From positions 338,767 through 402,766 of the forward strand of contig NZ_QPIX01000002.1 of the NCBI RefSeq assembly GCF_003337715.1: a DNA stretch of 64,000 nucleotides, read 5' to 3'. The position numbers and the translations under genes were made by a program. Shown in pieces: positions 27,355-36,514 of the stretch. Numbering within the stretch: the stretch's first letter is position 1; each line of letters opens with the position of its first letter. Source of the DNA: Ciceribacter lividus. Lineage in GTDB: Bacteria > Pseudomonadota > Alphaproteobacteria > Rhizobiales > Rhizobiaceae. The notes below the pieces were generated by a model, which was not told the origin of the DNA, searched no databases, and saw only the letters and a list, made by a program, of their open reading frames with translations.

Positions 27355-28692
27355 GTGGAGGATGGGCGGCGGGCTCTGCCATATCATCGAAAGGGGTGGG
27401 TGTTGCGTCAGTCTGGAATCGGTGGACGATGGTCGCGCCGGAGTGCGTCGCTGTTCTGGTTCCTGGTCGCGGCGCTGCTGTCGCTGACGGTGCCGCAGCG
27501 GGCGCCTGCCGCCGACGAAGACCGGGAGCCGCCCGTGCTTGCCTACGCCGCGAGGATCGCCGGCGACCGTGCCCGGACCCGCATCGTCATCGATCTCGAC
27601 CGCAAGCCGACCTTCGAGGTTCGCTATCTGGAAAGACCGGACCGGATCGTCGTCGATCTGCCGGCGTTCACCTTCGCCTTCGCCGCGGACGACCTCAAGG
27701 CGCGCGGTCTCTTCAAGGACGTCCGCTTCGGCGCGGTCGACGCTCACTCCGCACGAATCGTGCTGACGACCGAACGTCCGGCGCAACTCGCGCTCGCGGA
27801 AGTCCAGGCCGACGAGGCAGGCAAGGGCTTTCGCCTCGTCCTCGATGCCGAAATGGTGAAGAGGGAAGTCTTTGACAATCTCGTGAAGCGTCAGGCCTGG
27901 AGCGGCGGCAAGGCGGCAGTCGGCGCGGAAGCCTCCGAGGCGGCGGTCGCGGCCGCGCGCGGGGACCGGCTCGGAACGTCGAGCCCGGAGCCGGGCGGCG
28001 CCTTCGTGATCGCGATCGATGCCGGCCATGGCGGCATTGATACCGGTGCGATCGCCAGCGAGACCAAGACGCCGGAGAAGGACATCACGCTCGCCTTCGC
28101 AAAGGCTCTGCAGCGGCGCCTCGCCAGGGAGCCGGGGATATTCGCCTTCCTGACGCGCGAGGGCGACGAGTTCCTGTCGCTGTCCGAGCGGGTGACGATC
28201 GCCCGTCAGCACCACGCGAACCTCTTCGTCTCGCTCCACGCCGACAAGCTGCGGCAGGACAACATCCGTGGCGCGACGGTCTACACGATCTCCGACAAGG
28301 CTTCCGACCGTATGGCCGCCGAACTCGCCGAGCGGGAAAACCTCGCCGACGCGATCGGCGGCGTCGGCCTCGCCAGCGAGCCGGCCGAAGTCACCGACAT
28401 CCTTCTCGATTTCACCCGACGCGAAACCCAGGCCTTCTCGGTCGCGATGGCCGACTCGGTGGTGTCGTCCTTCGAAGGACAGGTCGCCCTCATCAACAAT
28501 CCGCATCGTTTCGCCGGTTTCCGCGTCCTGCAGGCCCACGACGTCCCGTCGATCTTGCTCGAGCTCGGTTTCCTCTCGAACAAGGAGGACGAGAAGGTGC
28601 TTCTCGACGAGAGCTGGCGGGAGAAGATCGCCGAACTGCTGACCGCGGCGATCAGGCGATATCGCGAGCCGGTGCTCGCAAACGGTGGCTGA
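27355..28692 (+). CDS. amiC: N-acetylmuramoyl-L-alanine amidase with AMIN domain
   Basis: Up to 445 residues. An N-terminal membrane/signal segment (SLFWFLVAALLSLTVPQRAPAA) is followed by an AMIN-like domain (about 60-175, FEVRYLERPDRIVVDLPAF) that targets the septum or pole. The C-terminal amidase_3 domain has IDAGHGGIDTGA (zinc His), the KDITLAFAKAL Glu region, FVSLHADK (second His) and SILLELGFLSNKED with the catalytic Glu. It cleaves septal peptidoglycan in the periplasm. The proposed GTG start at 27355 is uncertain, and an internal GTG at 27400 after AAAGGGG is also plausible. The PBP1A gene follows on the same strand. Confidence 0.92.
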   Translation: MEDGRRALPYHRKGWVLRQSGIGGRWSRRSASLFWFLVAALLSLTVPQRAPAADEDREPPVLAYAARIAGDRARTRIVIDLDRKPTFEVRYLERPDRIVVDLPAFTFAFAADDLKARGLFKDVRFGAVDAHSARIVLTTERPAQLALAEVQADEAGKGFRLVLDAEMVKREVFDNLVKRQAWSGGKAAVGAEASEAAVAAARGDRLGTSSPEPGGAFVIAIDAGHGGIDTGAIASETKTPEKDITLAFAKALQRRLAREPGIFAFLTREGDEFLSLSERVTIARQHHANLFVSLHADKLRQDNIRGATVYTISDKASDRMAAELAERENLADAIGGVGLASEPAEVTDILLDFTRRETQAFSVAMADSVVSSFEGQVALINNPHRFAGFRVLQAHDVPSILLELGFLSNKEDEKVLLDESWREKIAELLTAAIRRYREPVLANGG

Positions 28693-28968
28693 GGTGAACA
28701 CTCGCCGCGCCGCGGCTATACGGCACGGCGCGGGTGGTGGCGAAATTTGCTGCCCTCCATGCGGAATGAATGCGGGACGGAAGGCGCCCGGCCCTATTTT
28801 CCTCACAATCGCACCTTTACTCCGGGGAGGTTTCGAGGAGTGCGGCCATAGCGGCCGCCTGTCCGTCCCCGAAGCCTTGCCAATGGGCGCCCGACGTGCA
28901 AAACGCGACGACATGTGCGATGTTTGCCATTGCGCGCCGAACCGAAAGCGAACGCCGGTAGCTCGATT

Positions 28969-31428
28969 ATGATCAGACTGATTGGATACTTCTTCGGACT
29001 TGCCTCCGTGCTCGCGCTCGCCGTGGCGGTGGTGGTCGCCATCTATCTGACCAATCTCACGAGGGATCTGCCGGACTTTGCGGTCCTGTCGAGTTACGAG
29101 CCGCCGGTCGCAACGCGCATCCATGCCGACGACGGCTCGCTGATGGCCGAATATGCGCGTGAACGTCGCCTCTTCCTGCCGATCCAGGCGATACCGGACC
29201 GTGTGAAGGCAGCGTTCCTTTCGGCTGAAGACAAGAATTTCTACAATCACCCGGGCGTCGACATTTACGGTCTCGGCCGCGCGATCTTGGTCAACCTGCA
29301 GAACTTCGGTTCCGGCCGCCGTCCCGTCGGCGCCTCGACGATCACCCAGCAGGTCGCGAAGAACTTCCTGCTGAGTTCGGACCAGACGATCGACCGCAAG
29401 GTGAAGGAAGCAATCCTCTCCTTCCGCATCGAGCAGGCCTATTCGAAGGACAAGATTCTCGAACTCTATCTGAACGAGATCTTCTTCGGCATGAACGCCT
29501 ACGGCATTGCCGGGGCGGCGCTCACCTATTTCGACAAGTCGGTGACCGAGCTTACGGTCGCCGAGGCGGCCTATCTCGCCTCACTGCCGAAAGGCCCGTC
29601 CAACTATCATCCGTTCCGCCACCCCGACGCCGCACTCGAGCGCCGCAACTGGGTCATCGACCGCATGGTCGAGAACGGTTTCGTCTCGCAGGAGGATGGT
29701 GCGGAGGCGAAGAAGCAGCCGCTCGGCGTCACCCTGCGCCGTACCGGCTCCCATCTTTTCGCGTCGGACTACTTCGCCGAAGAGGTCCGTCGACAGATCA
29801 TCGAACGTTACGGTGACAAGGCACTTTACGAAGGCGGGCTCTCTGTCCGCACCTCGCTCGATCCGAAGATGCAGGTCTTTGCACGCAAGGCCTTGCAGAA
29901 GGGGCTGATCACCTATGACGAGCGCCGCGGTTATCGCGGCCCCGTGAGCCAGATCGACATTTCGGCCGACTGGGGTGCGCCGCTCGCCAAGGTGGCGGGC
30001 TTGAGCGACGTTCCGGAATGGAAGCTGGCCGTCGTGCTGGCGGTCTCCAGTGATCGCGTGGACATCGGCCTGCAGCCGGCGACCGAAGCCGGCGGCAAGG
30101 TGGCGACCGAGCGCCAGACGGGCAAGATCATGGCCGAGGACATGGACTGGGCCTATCGCTCCGCGACCGGCGATCGCAAGACGGCAAAGTCTCCCGAGGG
30201 CGTGCTGAAGTCCGGCGATGTCGTTTACGTCGAAGCGCTCGAAGGGGAAGGGAACAAGGATCGTTATCGCCTGCGCCAGCCGCCGAAGGTACAGGGTGGC
30301 CTCGTGGCGATGGACCCGCATACCGGCCGCGTCCTCGCCATGGTCGGCGGCTTCTCCTACGCACAGTCGGAATTCAACCGTGCCACCCAGGCGATGCGCC
30401 AGCCCGGTTCGTCGTTCAAGCCGTTCGTCTATGCCGCCGCGCTCGACAACGGCTATACCCCGGCTTCGGTCATCATGGACGCTCCCATCGAGATCGTGCA
30501 GGGCGGCCAGGTCTGGCGCCCGCAGAACTACGGCGGCGGTTCGGCCGGCCCGTCCACGCTCCGGCTCGGCATCGAAAAGTCGCGTAACCAGATGACCGTG
30601 CGCCTTGCCAACGACATGGGCATGAACCTTGTCGCGGAGTATGCCGAACGCTTCGGCGTCTACGACAAGATGAACCCGGTTCTGGCGATGTCCCTCGGCT
30701 CGGGCGAAACGACGGTGCTGCGCATGGTCTCGGCCTATGCGGTGCTTGCCAACGGCGGCAAACAGATCAAGCCGACGCTGATCGACCGCATCCAGGATCG
30801 CTACGGCAAGACGATCTTCCGTCACGAGGAGCGCGTCTGCGAAGGCTGCAATGCCGACGGCTGGAACAATCAGGAAGAGCCGACGGTGGTCGACAATCGC
30901 GAACAGGTGCTCGATCCGATGACGGCCTACCAGATCACCTCGATCATGGAGGGGGTTATCACGCGCGGCACCGCAGCCGGCAAGGTCAAACTCGACCGCC
31001 CCGTTGCCGGCAAGACCGGCACCACGAACGACGAGAAGGATGCCTGGTTCGTCGGCTACACCCCAGATCTCGTCGCGGGTCTCTACATCGGCTACGACAA
31101 TCCGGCTCCGCTCGGCCGCGGCGCGACCGGCGGCTCGCTGTCGGCCCCGATCTTCAACGAATTCATGCAGGCGGCCGTCGCTGGCACGCCGCCGGGCAAG
31201 TTCCACATTCCGGAAGGCATGAGTCTGATTGCGATCAACCGCAAGACCGGCATGGCGGCGGTTCAGGGCGAGCCGGATACCATCATCGAAGCCTTCAAGC
31301 CCGGCACCGGCCCGGCCGACAGCTTCTCGGTCATCGGCATGGACGAATACATGGCGCCCGAGGAAATCCTTCGCACGTCGCCGCAGGCGAACGAGGCAGT
31401 GACCTCTGGCTCGGGCGGTCTCTTCTAA
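28969..31428 (+). CDS. mrcA: Penicillin-binding protein 1A (bifunctional murein synthase)
   Basis: This 819-residue inner-membrane enzyme has a short cytoplasmic start (MIRLIGYFFG) and one membrane helix. The glycosyltransferase domain has SAEDKNFYNHPGVDIYGL (catalytic Glu), GASTITQQVAKNF and KDKILELYLNEIFFG. An OB-like insert follows, then the transpeptidase domain with SSFK in RQPGSSFKPFVYAA, the SRN motif and GKTGTTND. It polymerises and cross-links peptidoglycan. The ATG at 28969 starts the membrane anchor directly. It lies downstream of an amidase gene, linking wall synthesis and cleavage. Confidence 0.95.
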   Translation: MIRLIGYFFGLASVLALAVAVVVAIYLTNLTRDLPDFAVLSSYEPPVATRIHADDGSLMAEYARERRLFLPIQAIPDRVKAAFLSAEDKNFYNHPGVDIYGLGRAILVNLQNFGSGRRPVGASTITQQVAKNFLLSSDQTIDRKVKEAILSFRIEQAYSKDKILELYLNEIFFGMNAYGIAGAALTYFDKSVTELTVAEAAYLASLPKGPSNYHPFRHPDAALERRNWVIDRMVENGFVSQEDGAEAKKQPLGVTLRRTGSHLFASDYFAEEVRRQIIERYGDKALYEGGLSVRTSLDPKMQVFARKALQKGLITYDERRGYRGPVSQIDISADWGAPLAKVAGLSDVPEWKLAVVLAVSSDRVDIGLQPATEAGGKVATERQTGKIMAEDMDWAYRSATGDRKTAKSPEGVLKSGDVVYVEALEGEGNKDRYRLRQPPKVQGGLVAMDPHTGRVLAMVGGFSYAQSEFNRATQAMRQPGSSFKPFVYAAALDNGYTPASVIMDAPIEIVQGGQVWRPQNYGGGSAGPSTLRLGIEKSRNQMTVRLANDMGMNLVAEYAERFGVYDKMNPVLAMSLGSGETTVLRMVSAYAVLANGGKQIKPTLIDRIQDRYGKTIFRHEERVCEGCNADGWNNQEEPTVVDNREQVLDPMTAYQITSIMEGVITRGTAAGKVKLDRPVAGKTGTTNDEKDAWFVGYTPDLVAGLYIGYDNPAPLGRGATGGSLSAPIFNEFMQAAVAGTPPGKFHIPEGMSLIAINRKTGMAAVQGEPDTIIEAFKPGTGPADSFSVIGMDEYMAPEEILRTSPQANEAVTSGSGGLF

Positions 31429-31519
31429 GATGCTGGACGCGTGCTCGCCGCCCCTTTACAGGAGCGGCGGCCGCAACTATGCACGGGGCTCCTTTTCAGC
31501 GAGGTGAAAAAGCAAGCAC

Positions 31520-32651
31520 ATGCGTACGGAAATCGAGAACGTCGTCGACGAAATCAAGCAGGCCATAAGCCTGCTGAGGAGGCATCTTTGACTGGGACCA
31601 GGCGATAAGACGACTGGACTGGTTGAACAACAGGGCAGAGGACCCGAACCTCTGGAACGACGCCACCGAGGCACAGAAGCTGATGCGCGAGCGCCAGCAG
31701 CTTGACGACAGCGTCAACGGCGTGAAGGCGCTCGAGCGGCAGCTCACCGACAACGTCGAACTCATCGAAATGGGTGAGGAAGAGGGCGATCAGGAGATCG
31801 TCACCGAGGCCGAGAACGCGCTGAAGGCACTGAAGACCGAGGCCGGCCGGCTCCAGGTCGAGGCGATGCTGTCGGGCGAAGCCGACGGCAACGACACGTA
31901 TCTCGAAGTCCATTCGGGCGCCGGCGGCACGGAGAGCCAGGACTGGGCCAACATGCTGCTGCGCATGTATATCCGCTGGGCCGAGAAGCAGGGCTTCAAG
32001 GTCGAGGTCCTCGAAGTGCACGAAGGCGAAGAAGCGGGCATCAAGTCGGCGACGATCCACGTCAAGGGCCATAACGCCTATGGCTGGCTGAAGACGGAAT
32101 CGGGTGTGCACCGCCTGGTGCGCATCTCGCCTTATGATTCGAACGCACGGCGCCACACGTCGTTCTCGTCTGTCTGGGTCTATCCGGTGGTGGACGATTC
32201 GATCCAGATCGACATCAATGAAGGTGATTGCCGCATCGATACCTACCGCTCCTCGGGTGCCGGCGGACAGCACGTCAACACCACCGACTCGGCGGTGCGC
32301 ATCACGCACATTCCGAGCGGCATTGTTGTTGCCTGCCAGCAGGAACGCTCGCAGCATAAGAACCGCGCCAAGGCCTGGGACATGCTGCGTGCCCGTCTTT
32401 ACGAAGCGGAACTCAAGAAGCGGGAAGAAGCGGCGAACGCCGAAGCCGCGTCGAAGACCGATATCGGCTGGGGACACCAGATCCGCTCTTACGTGCTGCA
32501 GCCGTACCAGTTGGTCAAGGACCTGCGCACCGGCGTCGAGAGCACCGATCCGGACACAGTGCTGAACGGCGACGTCAACGAGTTCATGGAGGCGGCACTC
32601 GCCCATCGTATCTCGGGTGGCGCCGACGTCGAAGTCGCGGACATCGATTGA
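31520..32651 (+). CDS. prfB: Peptide chain release factor 2, with programmed +1 frameshift
   Basis: RF2 ends translation at UGA and UAA. The gene starts at ATG 31520. Codons 1-23 end in CTT, followed by an in-frame TGA (31589-31591), and the rest (31590-32651) is in the +1 frame. The shift site CTT TGA C is preceded by a Shine-Dalgarno-like AGGAGG three bases away, the classical autoregulatory signal. The joined product is 376 residues, the normal RF2 length. The peptidyl-hydrolysis motif GGQ is in SGAGGQHVN. The codon-recognition tripeptide, SPF in E. coli, reads SPY ([12 protein letters not shown]). It lies downstream of the PBP1A gene. Confidence 0.96.
31579..31592 (+). promoter_or_regulatory. 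prfB recoding signal
   Basis: AGGAGG (31577-31582), CAT, CTT, TGA, C forms the known RF2 frameshift cassette. Low RF2 leaves the ribosome paused at UGA so that it slips from CUU to UUU, giving full-length RF2. The spacing between AGGAGG and CTT is three bases, as in the canonical arrangement. Confidence 0.93.
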
Positions 32652-32676
32652 GGTTCGGCAGTTTGCAGAAATGAAG

Positions 32677-32704
32677 AGGCGGCGGGACGAAAATCCCGCC
32701 GCCT
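32677..32704. terminator. Rho-independent terminator after prfB
   Basis: An eleven-base perfect stem, AGGCGGCGGGA with its complement, and a six-base loop are followed by TTTGCGTTT. It lies between prfB and the convergent MFS exporter gene. Confidence 0.85.
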
Positions 32705-32711
32705 TTGCGTT

Positions 32712-33923
32712 TCAGGGGCGTTCTTCTGCCGGCTGGGCAGCTGCTGCCGGCCGCAATGTCAGTGCGGCAAGGAAGAGCACCATGAGCGAGCAGGCGGCGA
32801 TGGTGGTTACCATCGGCAGGGCCGTGCCGTCGAAGAACAGGCTCGCCACCCCGATCACGCTTGATGCCGTGACGAATTGCAGCGTCCCCATGAGCGCCGA
32901 GGCGGTTCCGGCGATCCGTCCGTGGCTTTCGAGCGCGAGCACCGCCGAGGTCGGGATCACCATGCCGAGGAAGCCGTAGGCGACGAAGAGCAACGCGGAG
33001 AGAACTGGCAGGCCGCCGAAGCCGGAGGCAAAGGCCGCGAAGAGCGCTGTCGAGGCGAGCGCGAAGCCGGCGACCGCGAAGCGGATCAGCCGCCTCAGGC
33101 CGAACCGGCGCGAGAGCCGGCCGTTCATCTGCGATGCGCCGATGAAGGAGACGGCGTTCATCGAAAAGACGACGCTGTAAAGGCTGGGTGAGAGCCCATA
33201 GTGCTCGATCAGCACGAAGGACGAGTTGGCGACGTAGATCATGTAGCTCGCCATGCCGAAGGAGGCGATGAGGACGAGCCCGAGGTAATAAGGATCGCGC
33301 AGAAGAGTTCCGTAGGAGGCGAGGGCGCTGCCGATGCTGCTCTGGCTGCGGGCTTCTTCGGAGCGGGTTTCCGGGAGCAGTAGTGTGACAAGCACGGCCC
33401 CGAGGGCGGCGGCGAGGACCATCACCCAGAAGATGGCGCGCCAGCTTGCTGCGAGCGTCACGCCACTGCCGGCGAGCGGCGCCAGAATCGGCGACACGCT
33501 GAAGACCAGCAACAATCGCGACATCAGCTGGGCTGCCGCCACGCCGGTGAAGAGGTCACGGACGATCGCGCGGCAGATGACGGCTCCGGCGCAGGCGCCG
33601 ACGCCCTGAAGCGCGCGGAAGCCGACGAGCCATTCGATCGAGGGGGAAAGCGCGCAGCCGACCGCCCCGATGGAGAAGAGCGAAAGGCCAAAATAAAGCG
33701 GCTTCTTGCGGCCGATCATGTCCGAGACCGGGCCGTAGACGAGCTGGGAGAGCGCCATGGCGACGAAGAAGGAGACGAGGCTCGCCTGCACGGCGCCGCT
33801 GCCGGCGTGGAGCCCTTCGCCAATCTCGGGAAGTGCCGGAAGATACATGTCGATCGCGAAAAGGCCGATGGCGGTGAGCAGGCCGAGGACGACGGGGAAG
33901 GATGCCTTGATGTTCTGCTGCAT
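32712..33923 (-). CDS. Bcr/CflA-type multidrug efflux MFS transporter
   Basis: This 403-residue protein has twelve likely membrane segments. It opens VLGLLTAIGLFAIDMYLPALPEI, the Bcr/CflA hallmark, followed by the MFS loop motif YGPVSDMIGRKKPLYFGL near residue 65, and ALQGVGACAGAVICRAIVRD (motif C region). It is a drug:proton antiporter with unknown substrate. It is divergent from a TetR gene, and a promoter with an embedded inverted repeat lies between them, suggesting TetR-controlled expression. Confidence 0.93.
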   Translation of the reverse strand: MQQNIKASFPVVLGLLTAIGLFAIDMYLPALPEIGEGLHAGSGAVQASLVSFFVAMALSQLVYGPVSDMIGRKKPLYFGLSLFSIGAVGCALSPSIEWLVGFRALQGVGACAGAVICRAIVRDLFTGVAAAQLMSRLLLVFSVSPILAPLAGSGVTLAASWRAIFWVMVLAAALGAVLVTLLLPETRSEEARSQSSIGSALASYGTLLRDPYYLGLVLIASFGMASYMIYVANSSFVLIEHYGLSPSLYSVVFSMNAVSFIGASQMNGRLSRRFGLRRLIRFAVAGFALASTALFAAFASGFGGLPVLSALLFVAYGFLGMVIPTSAVLALESHGRIAGTASALMGTLQFVTASSVIGVASLFFDGTALPMVTTIAACSLMVLFLAALTLRPAAAAQPAEERP

Positions 33924-34026
33924 GGAAAAAACCTTCGTTGCTCCGCGGCATGCGCCGCGAGGAGGTTGAATCGGATGCGGAATGAATGAATGAGGCGCGT
34001 CGGGCTATGCCGAGCGATTACTGTAA

Positions 34027-34055
34027 TGTATAAATTGTTGGACACAATTGTCCAA
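34027..34055 (-). promoter_or_regulatory. Promoter of the MFS exporter with overlapping operator
   Basis: Reading the minus strand, TTGGAC (34050-34055) and TATACA (34027-34032) are 17 bases apart. An inverted repeat TTGGACA-CAAT-TGTCCAA at 34038-34055 covers the -35 region and part of the spacer. It lies 26 bases before the start of the divergent TetR gene, so it is a good candidate operator for TetR autoregulation and for repression of the exporter. Confidence 0.75.
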
Positions 34056-34081
34056 TTCGTCAAGCCCCCTTATGGTGAGGC

Positions 34082-34735
34082 ATGGATCAGATCTCGGATC
34101 ATCGAAAATCATCGGATGGGCACCGCGCCGGCGCGCCGGGCAAGCGCGCCGCAATTATCGACGCGGCGGCGGCGATTTTTGCCGACAGCGGGTATTCGAG
34201 CGCCAGCATCGATGCGATCGCGGCCCGCGCCAAGGTCTCCCGCCAGACCGTCTACAATCAGATCGGCGACAAGGATAAGGTTTTCAAGGCAGTGGTGGAG
34301 GACGTCACGCAGCGCTCCAGCGCCCGCTTTTTCGCCGTTCTCGATAGCTTCCCCGACGCGCCGACGGACATCGAGGCGGATCTCGCCGCCTTCGCCAAGC
34401 GGCTGCTGAAGGTTGCGATCTGCGAGGACTGCGGGCGCTGGCTTTTCCGCATCCTGTCGCTCGAGGGCGCGCGCCACCCGGAGCTTTTCACGAGTTGGAA
34501 GGAATATGGGCCCGGACGCAAGTACCCCGCGCTTGCCGCCCGTTTCGCGCAGCTCGCCCACGGCGGCTATCTCCAGCTCGATGATCCGTCGCTCGCGGCG
34601 CGCCAGTTCATGGCGCTCGTCATGGCCGACGTGCGCGCCGACCTGCAGCTCGGCCTGCCGATCGCGGAAAGCAAGCTGGACGGGCTCGCACGCAATGCCG
34701 TGCAGACCTTCCTCAAGGCGTTCGCAAAGCGCTGA
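34082..34735 (+). CDS. TetR/AcrR family regulator of the divergent exporter
   Basis: This 217-residue regulator has an N-terminal helix-turn-helix at about residues 22-68 (KRAAIIDAAAAIFADSGYSS, IAARAKVSRQTVYNQIGDKD). A ligand-binding domain of AefR/AcrR type follows, with a Cys pair (CEDCGRW) that might sense a ligand or metal. Divergence from the Bcr/CflA gene and the inverted repeat between them predict that it represses the exporter until its ligand binds. The inducer is unknown. Confidence 0.92.
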   Translation: MDQISDHRKSSDGHRAGAPGKRAAIIDAAAAIFADSGYSSASIDAIAARAKVSRQTVYNQIGDKDKVFKAVVEDVTQRSSARFFAVLDSFPDAPTDIEADLAAFAKRLLKVAICEDCGRWLFRILSLEGARHPELFTSWKEYGPGRKYPALAARFAQLAHGGYLQLDDPSLAARQFMALVMADVRADLQLGLPIAESKLDGLARNAVQTFLKAFAKR

Positions 34736-34768
34736 GGGCGAGGCGCCTGCCGCGCTATTCGCGGCCGG

Positions 34769-35284
34769 TCAGTTCGTGGCCTTCTCGATCTTGATCTCGC
34801 CGAACTCGTCGATCAGCACCGTCCAGCTCTCCGGTTCGGTCGCTGCCGGATCGGTCTTCAGGTAGACGGTGGCAAAGAGCCCGGGCTGCCGGCTGATGCC
34901 GGTCGAATCCTCCGGCCGGATGTCGGTGACATAGGGTTTGATCGCCGTGAATTCTTCGAGTTCGACGCTCTCGACCACTTGCGGGCCCGTCTCGTCGAGC
35001 GCGATCTGCTGCAGGTAGACCTTGGCGGTGCGATCCGGCTGGCGAATGGCGACGAGCTTGTAATAGCCGCGGCGCGTTGCTGTGCCGGCTGCGGTGCTGT
35101 CCGTGCCGGTCGCACTCTTGGCTTCGGCCTTGCCACTCGGCTCGCCGCCGGCCTCCTCCCAGAATCCCGTGCTGACGACGAAGGTCGCCGTGACTGGAAG
35201 CTCGTCGATGTCCCCGGCGAAAGCAGGGGCGGCGGCCATTGCCAGTGCGGCGAGGGCCAGTCGGGAGAAGATGTGGACAGCCAT
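34769..35284 (-). CDS. Secreted protein of unknown function
   Basis: This 171-residue protein has a Sec signal (about residues 1-23, LALAALAMAAAPAFAGD). The mature part is predicted beta-rich: LPVTATFVVSTGFWEE, then a Gly/Thr/Ser-rich linker, GYYKLVAIRQPDRTAKVYLQQIAL and SWTVLIDEFGEIKIEK. No Cys in the mature region and no motif that I recognise. It shares its strand with nadK, whose end lies 12 bases upstream of its start, so the two may be co-transcribed. Confidence 0.75.
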   Translation of the reverse strand: MAVHIFSRLALAALAMAAAPAFAGDIDELPVTATFVVSTGFWEEAGGEPSGKAEAKSATGTDSTAAGTATRRGYYKLVAIRQPDRTAKVYLQQIALDETGPQVVESVELEEFTAIKPYVTDIRPEDSTGISRQPGLFATVYLKTDPAATEPESWTVLIDEFGEIKIEKATN

Positions 35285-35296
35285 CCGGAAACCTCC

Positions 35297-36070
35297 CTAG
35301 TTGGAAAACTGTTCGGCCAGAATACGGTCGGACCAGGAGCGGTCGGGATCGGAGAGGATCCGCGCTGTCGTGTCCTCGGACTGGGCGATCTGCACCCTGG
35401 TCACGGATTTTACCTCGGTGTGGTCGGCGACCGCGTTCACCGGCCGCTTGTCGGCTTCGAGCACACGGATGTCGACGCTCACTTTATTCGGAAGCAGGGC
35501 GCCGCGCCAGCGCCGCGGACGGAAGGCGCTCACCGGCGTCAGCGCGAGCAGGGGGGCTTCCAGCGGCAGGATCGGCCCGTGAGCCGAAAGATTGTAGGCT
35601 GTGGATCCCGCGGGCGTCGCGACCATCAAGCCGTCGCAGATGAGCTCGTCGAGCCGGACCTTGCCGTCGATCATGACGCGAAGCTTAGCCGCCTGATAGG
35701 ACTGTCGAAACAGCGAGACCTCGTTGATCGCCAGCGCCACCGACCTCGTTCCGTCGTCGCTCTCGGTCGTCATCTTCAAAGGATGACAGTCATTTTCGAC
35801 GGCGGCTTCGATTCGCTCGCGCAGCTTCTCCATGTGAAAATCGTTCATCAGGAAGCCGACCGAACCGCGGTTCATTCCGTAGACGAGCTTGCCCGTGTTC
35901 ATCGTATCGTGCAGCGTCTGCAGCATGAAGCCGTCGCCGCCGAGCGCCACGATCACGTCGGCCTCCTCTGCCGCGACGTTTCCATAGACGCGAATCAGCT
36001 CCTGCCGGGCGGCCTGCGCTTCGGGCGCGCTGGAAGCTATGAAGGAAAGCGACTGGAAGGAACGAGACAT
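35297..36070 (-). CDS. nadK: NAD kinase
   Basis: This 257-residue enzyme phosphorylates NAD to NADP. The catalytic GGDG is in VIVALGGDGFML (about residue 40). Further conserved blocks are GMNRGSVGFLMNDF, INEVSLFR, DGLMVATPAGSTAYNLSAHGPILP and the C-terminal SDPDRSW. The start at 36070 gives a normal length, and longer in-frame starts extend into the sequence near tRNA-Thr. The gene reads away from the tRNA. Confidence 0.95.
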   Translation of the reverse strand: MSRSFQSLSFIASSAPEAQAARQELIRVYGNVAAEEADVIVALGGDGFMLQTLHDTMNTGKLVYGMNRGSVGFLMNDFHMEKLRERIEAAVENDCHPLKMTTESDDGTRSVALAINEVSLFRQSYQAAKLRVMIDGKVRLDELICDGLMVATPAGSTAYNLSAHGPILPLEAPLLALTPVSAFRPRRWRGALLPNKVSVDIRVLEADKRPVNAVADHTEVKSVTRVQIAQSEDTTARILSDPDRSWSDRILAEQFSN

Positions 36071-36242
36071 CGGGGGCCCTCGGTGACGGGCAATGTGGTA
36101 CATGAAAAAGGTCGAGAGCGACAAGGTGTTTCGCTGCCCCACCCGCCGGGTGTCACGGTGGAATGCGACGCGCCCGTTGCTCGCCACGGCGCAGAAATTG
36201 CTTTACAGCCGGGCAAAATCTGCTTATCCGACGGCTCATGAT

Positions 36243-36318
<76 letters not shown>

Positions 36319-36514
36319 CTTTCCTTCTTTCCGAGTCGCGATTCGTGTCGTCGCTTGCATATCGGCCCGCTCGATGGACATGTTGCCGTCGGGGGAGCAG
36401 TTCAGGCAATCGTGTTCTCCGTCGAAGCTTCGCAGATCCGAAGGACGCGCAGCTGACTGAAGCCACCCAACTCGTCTTGAGGCAGCCTCTTACCCACCGA
36501 GCATCACTCCCGCT

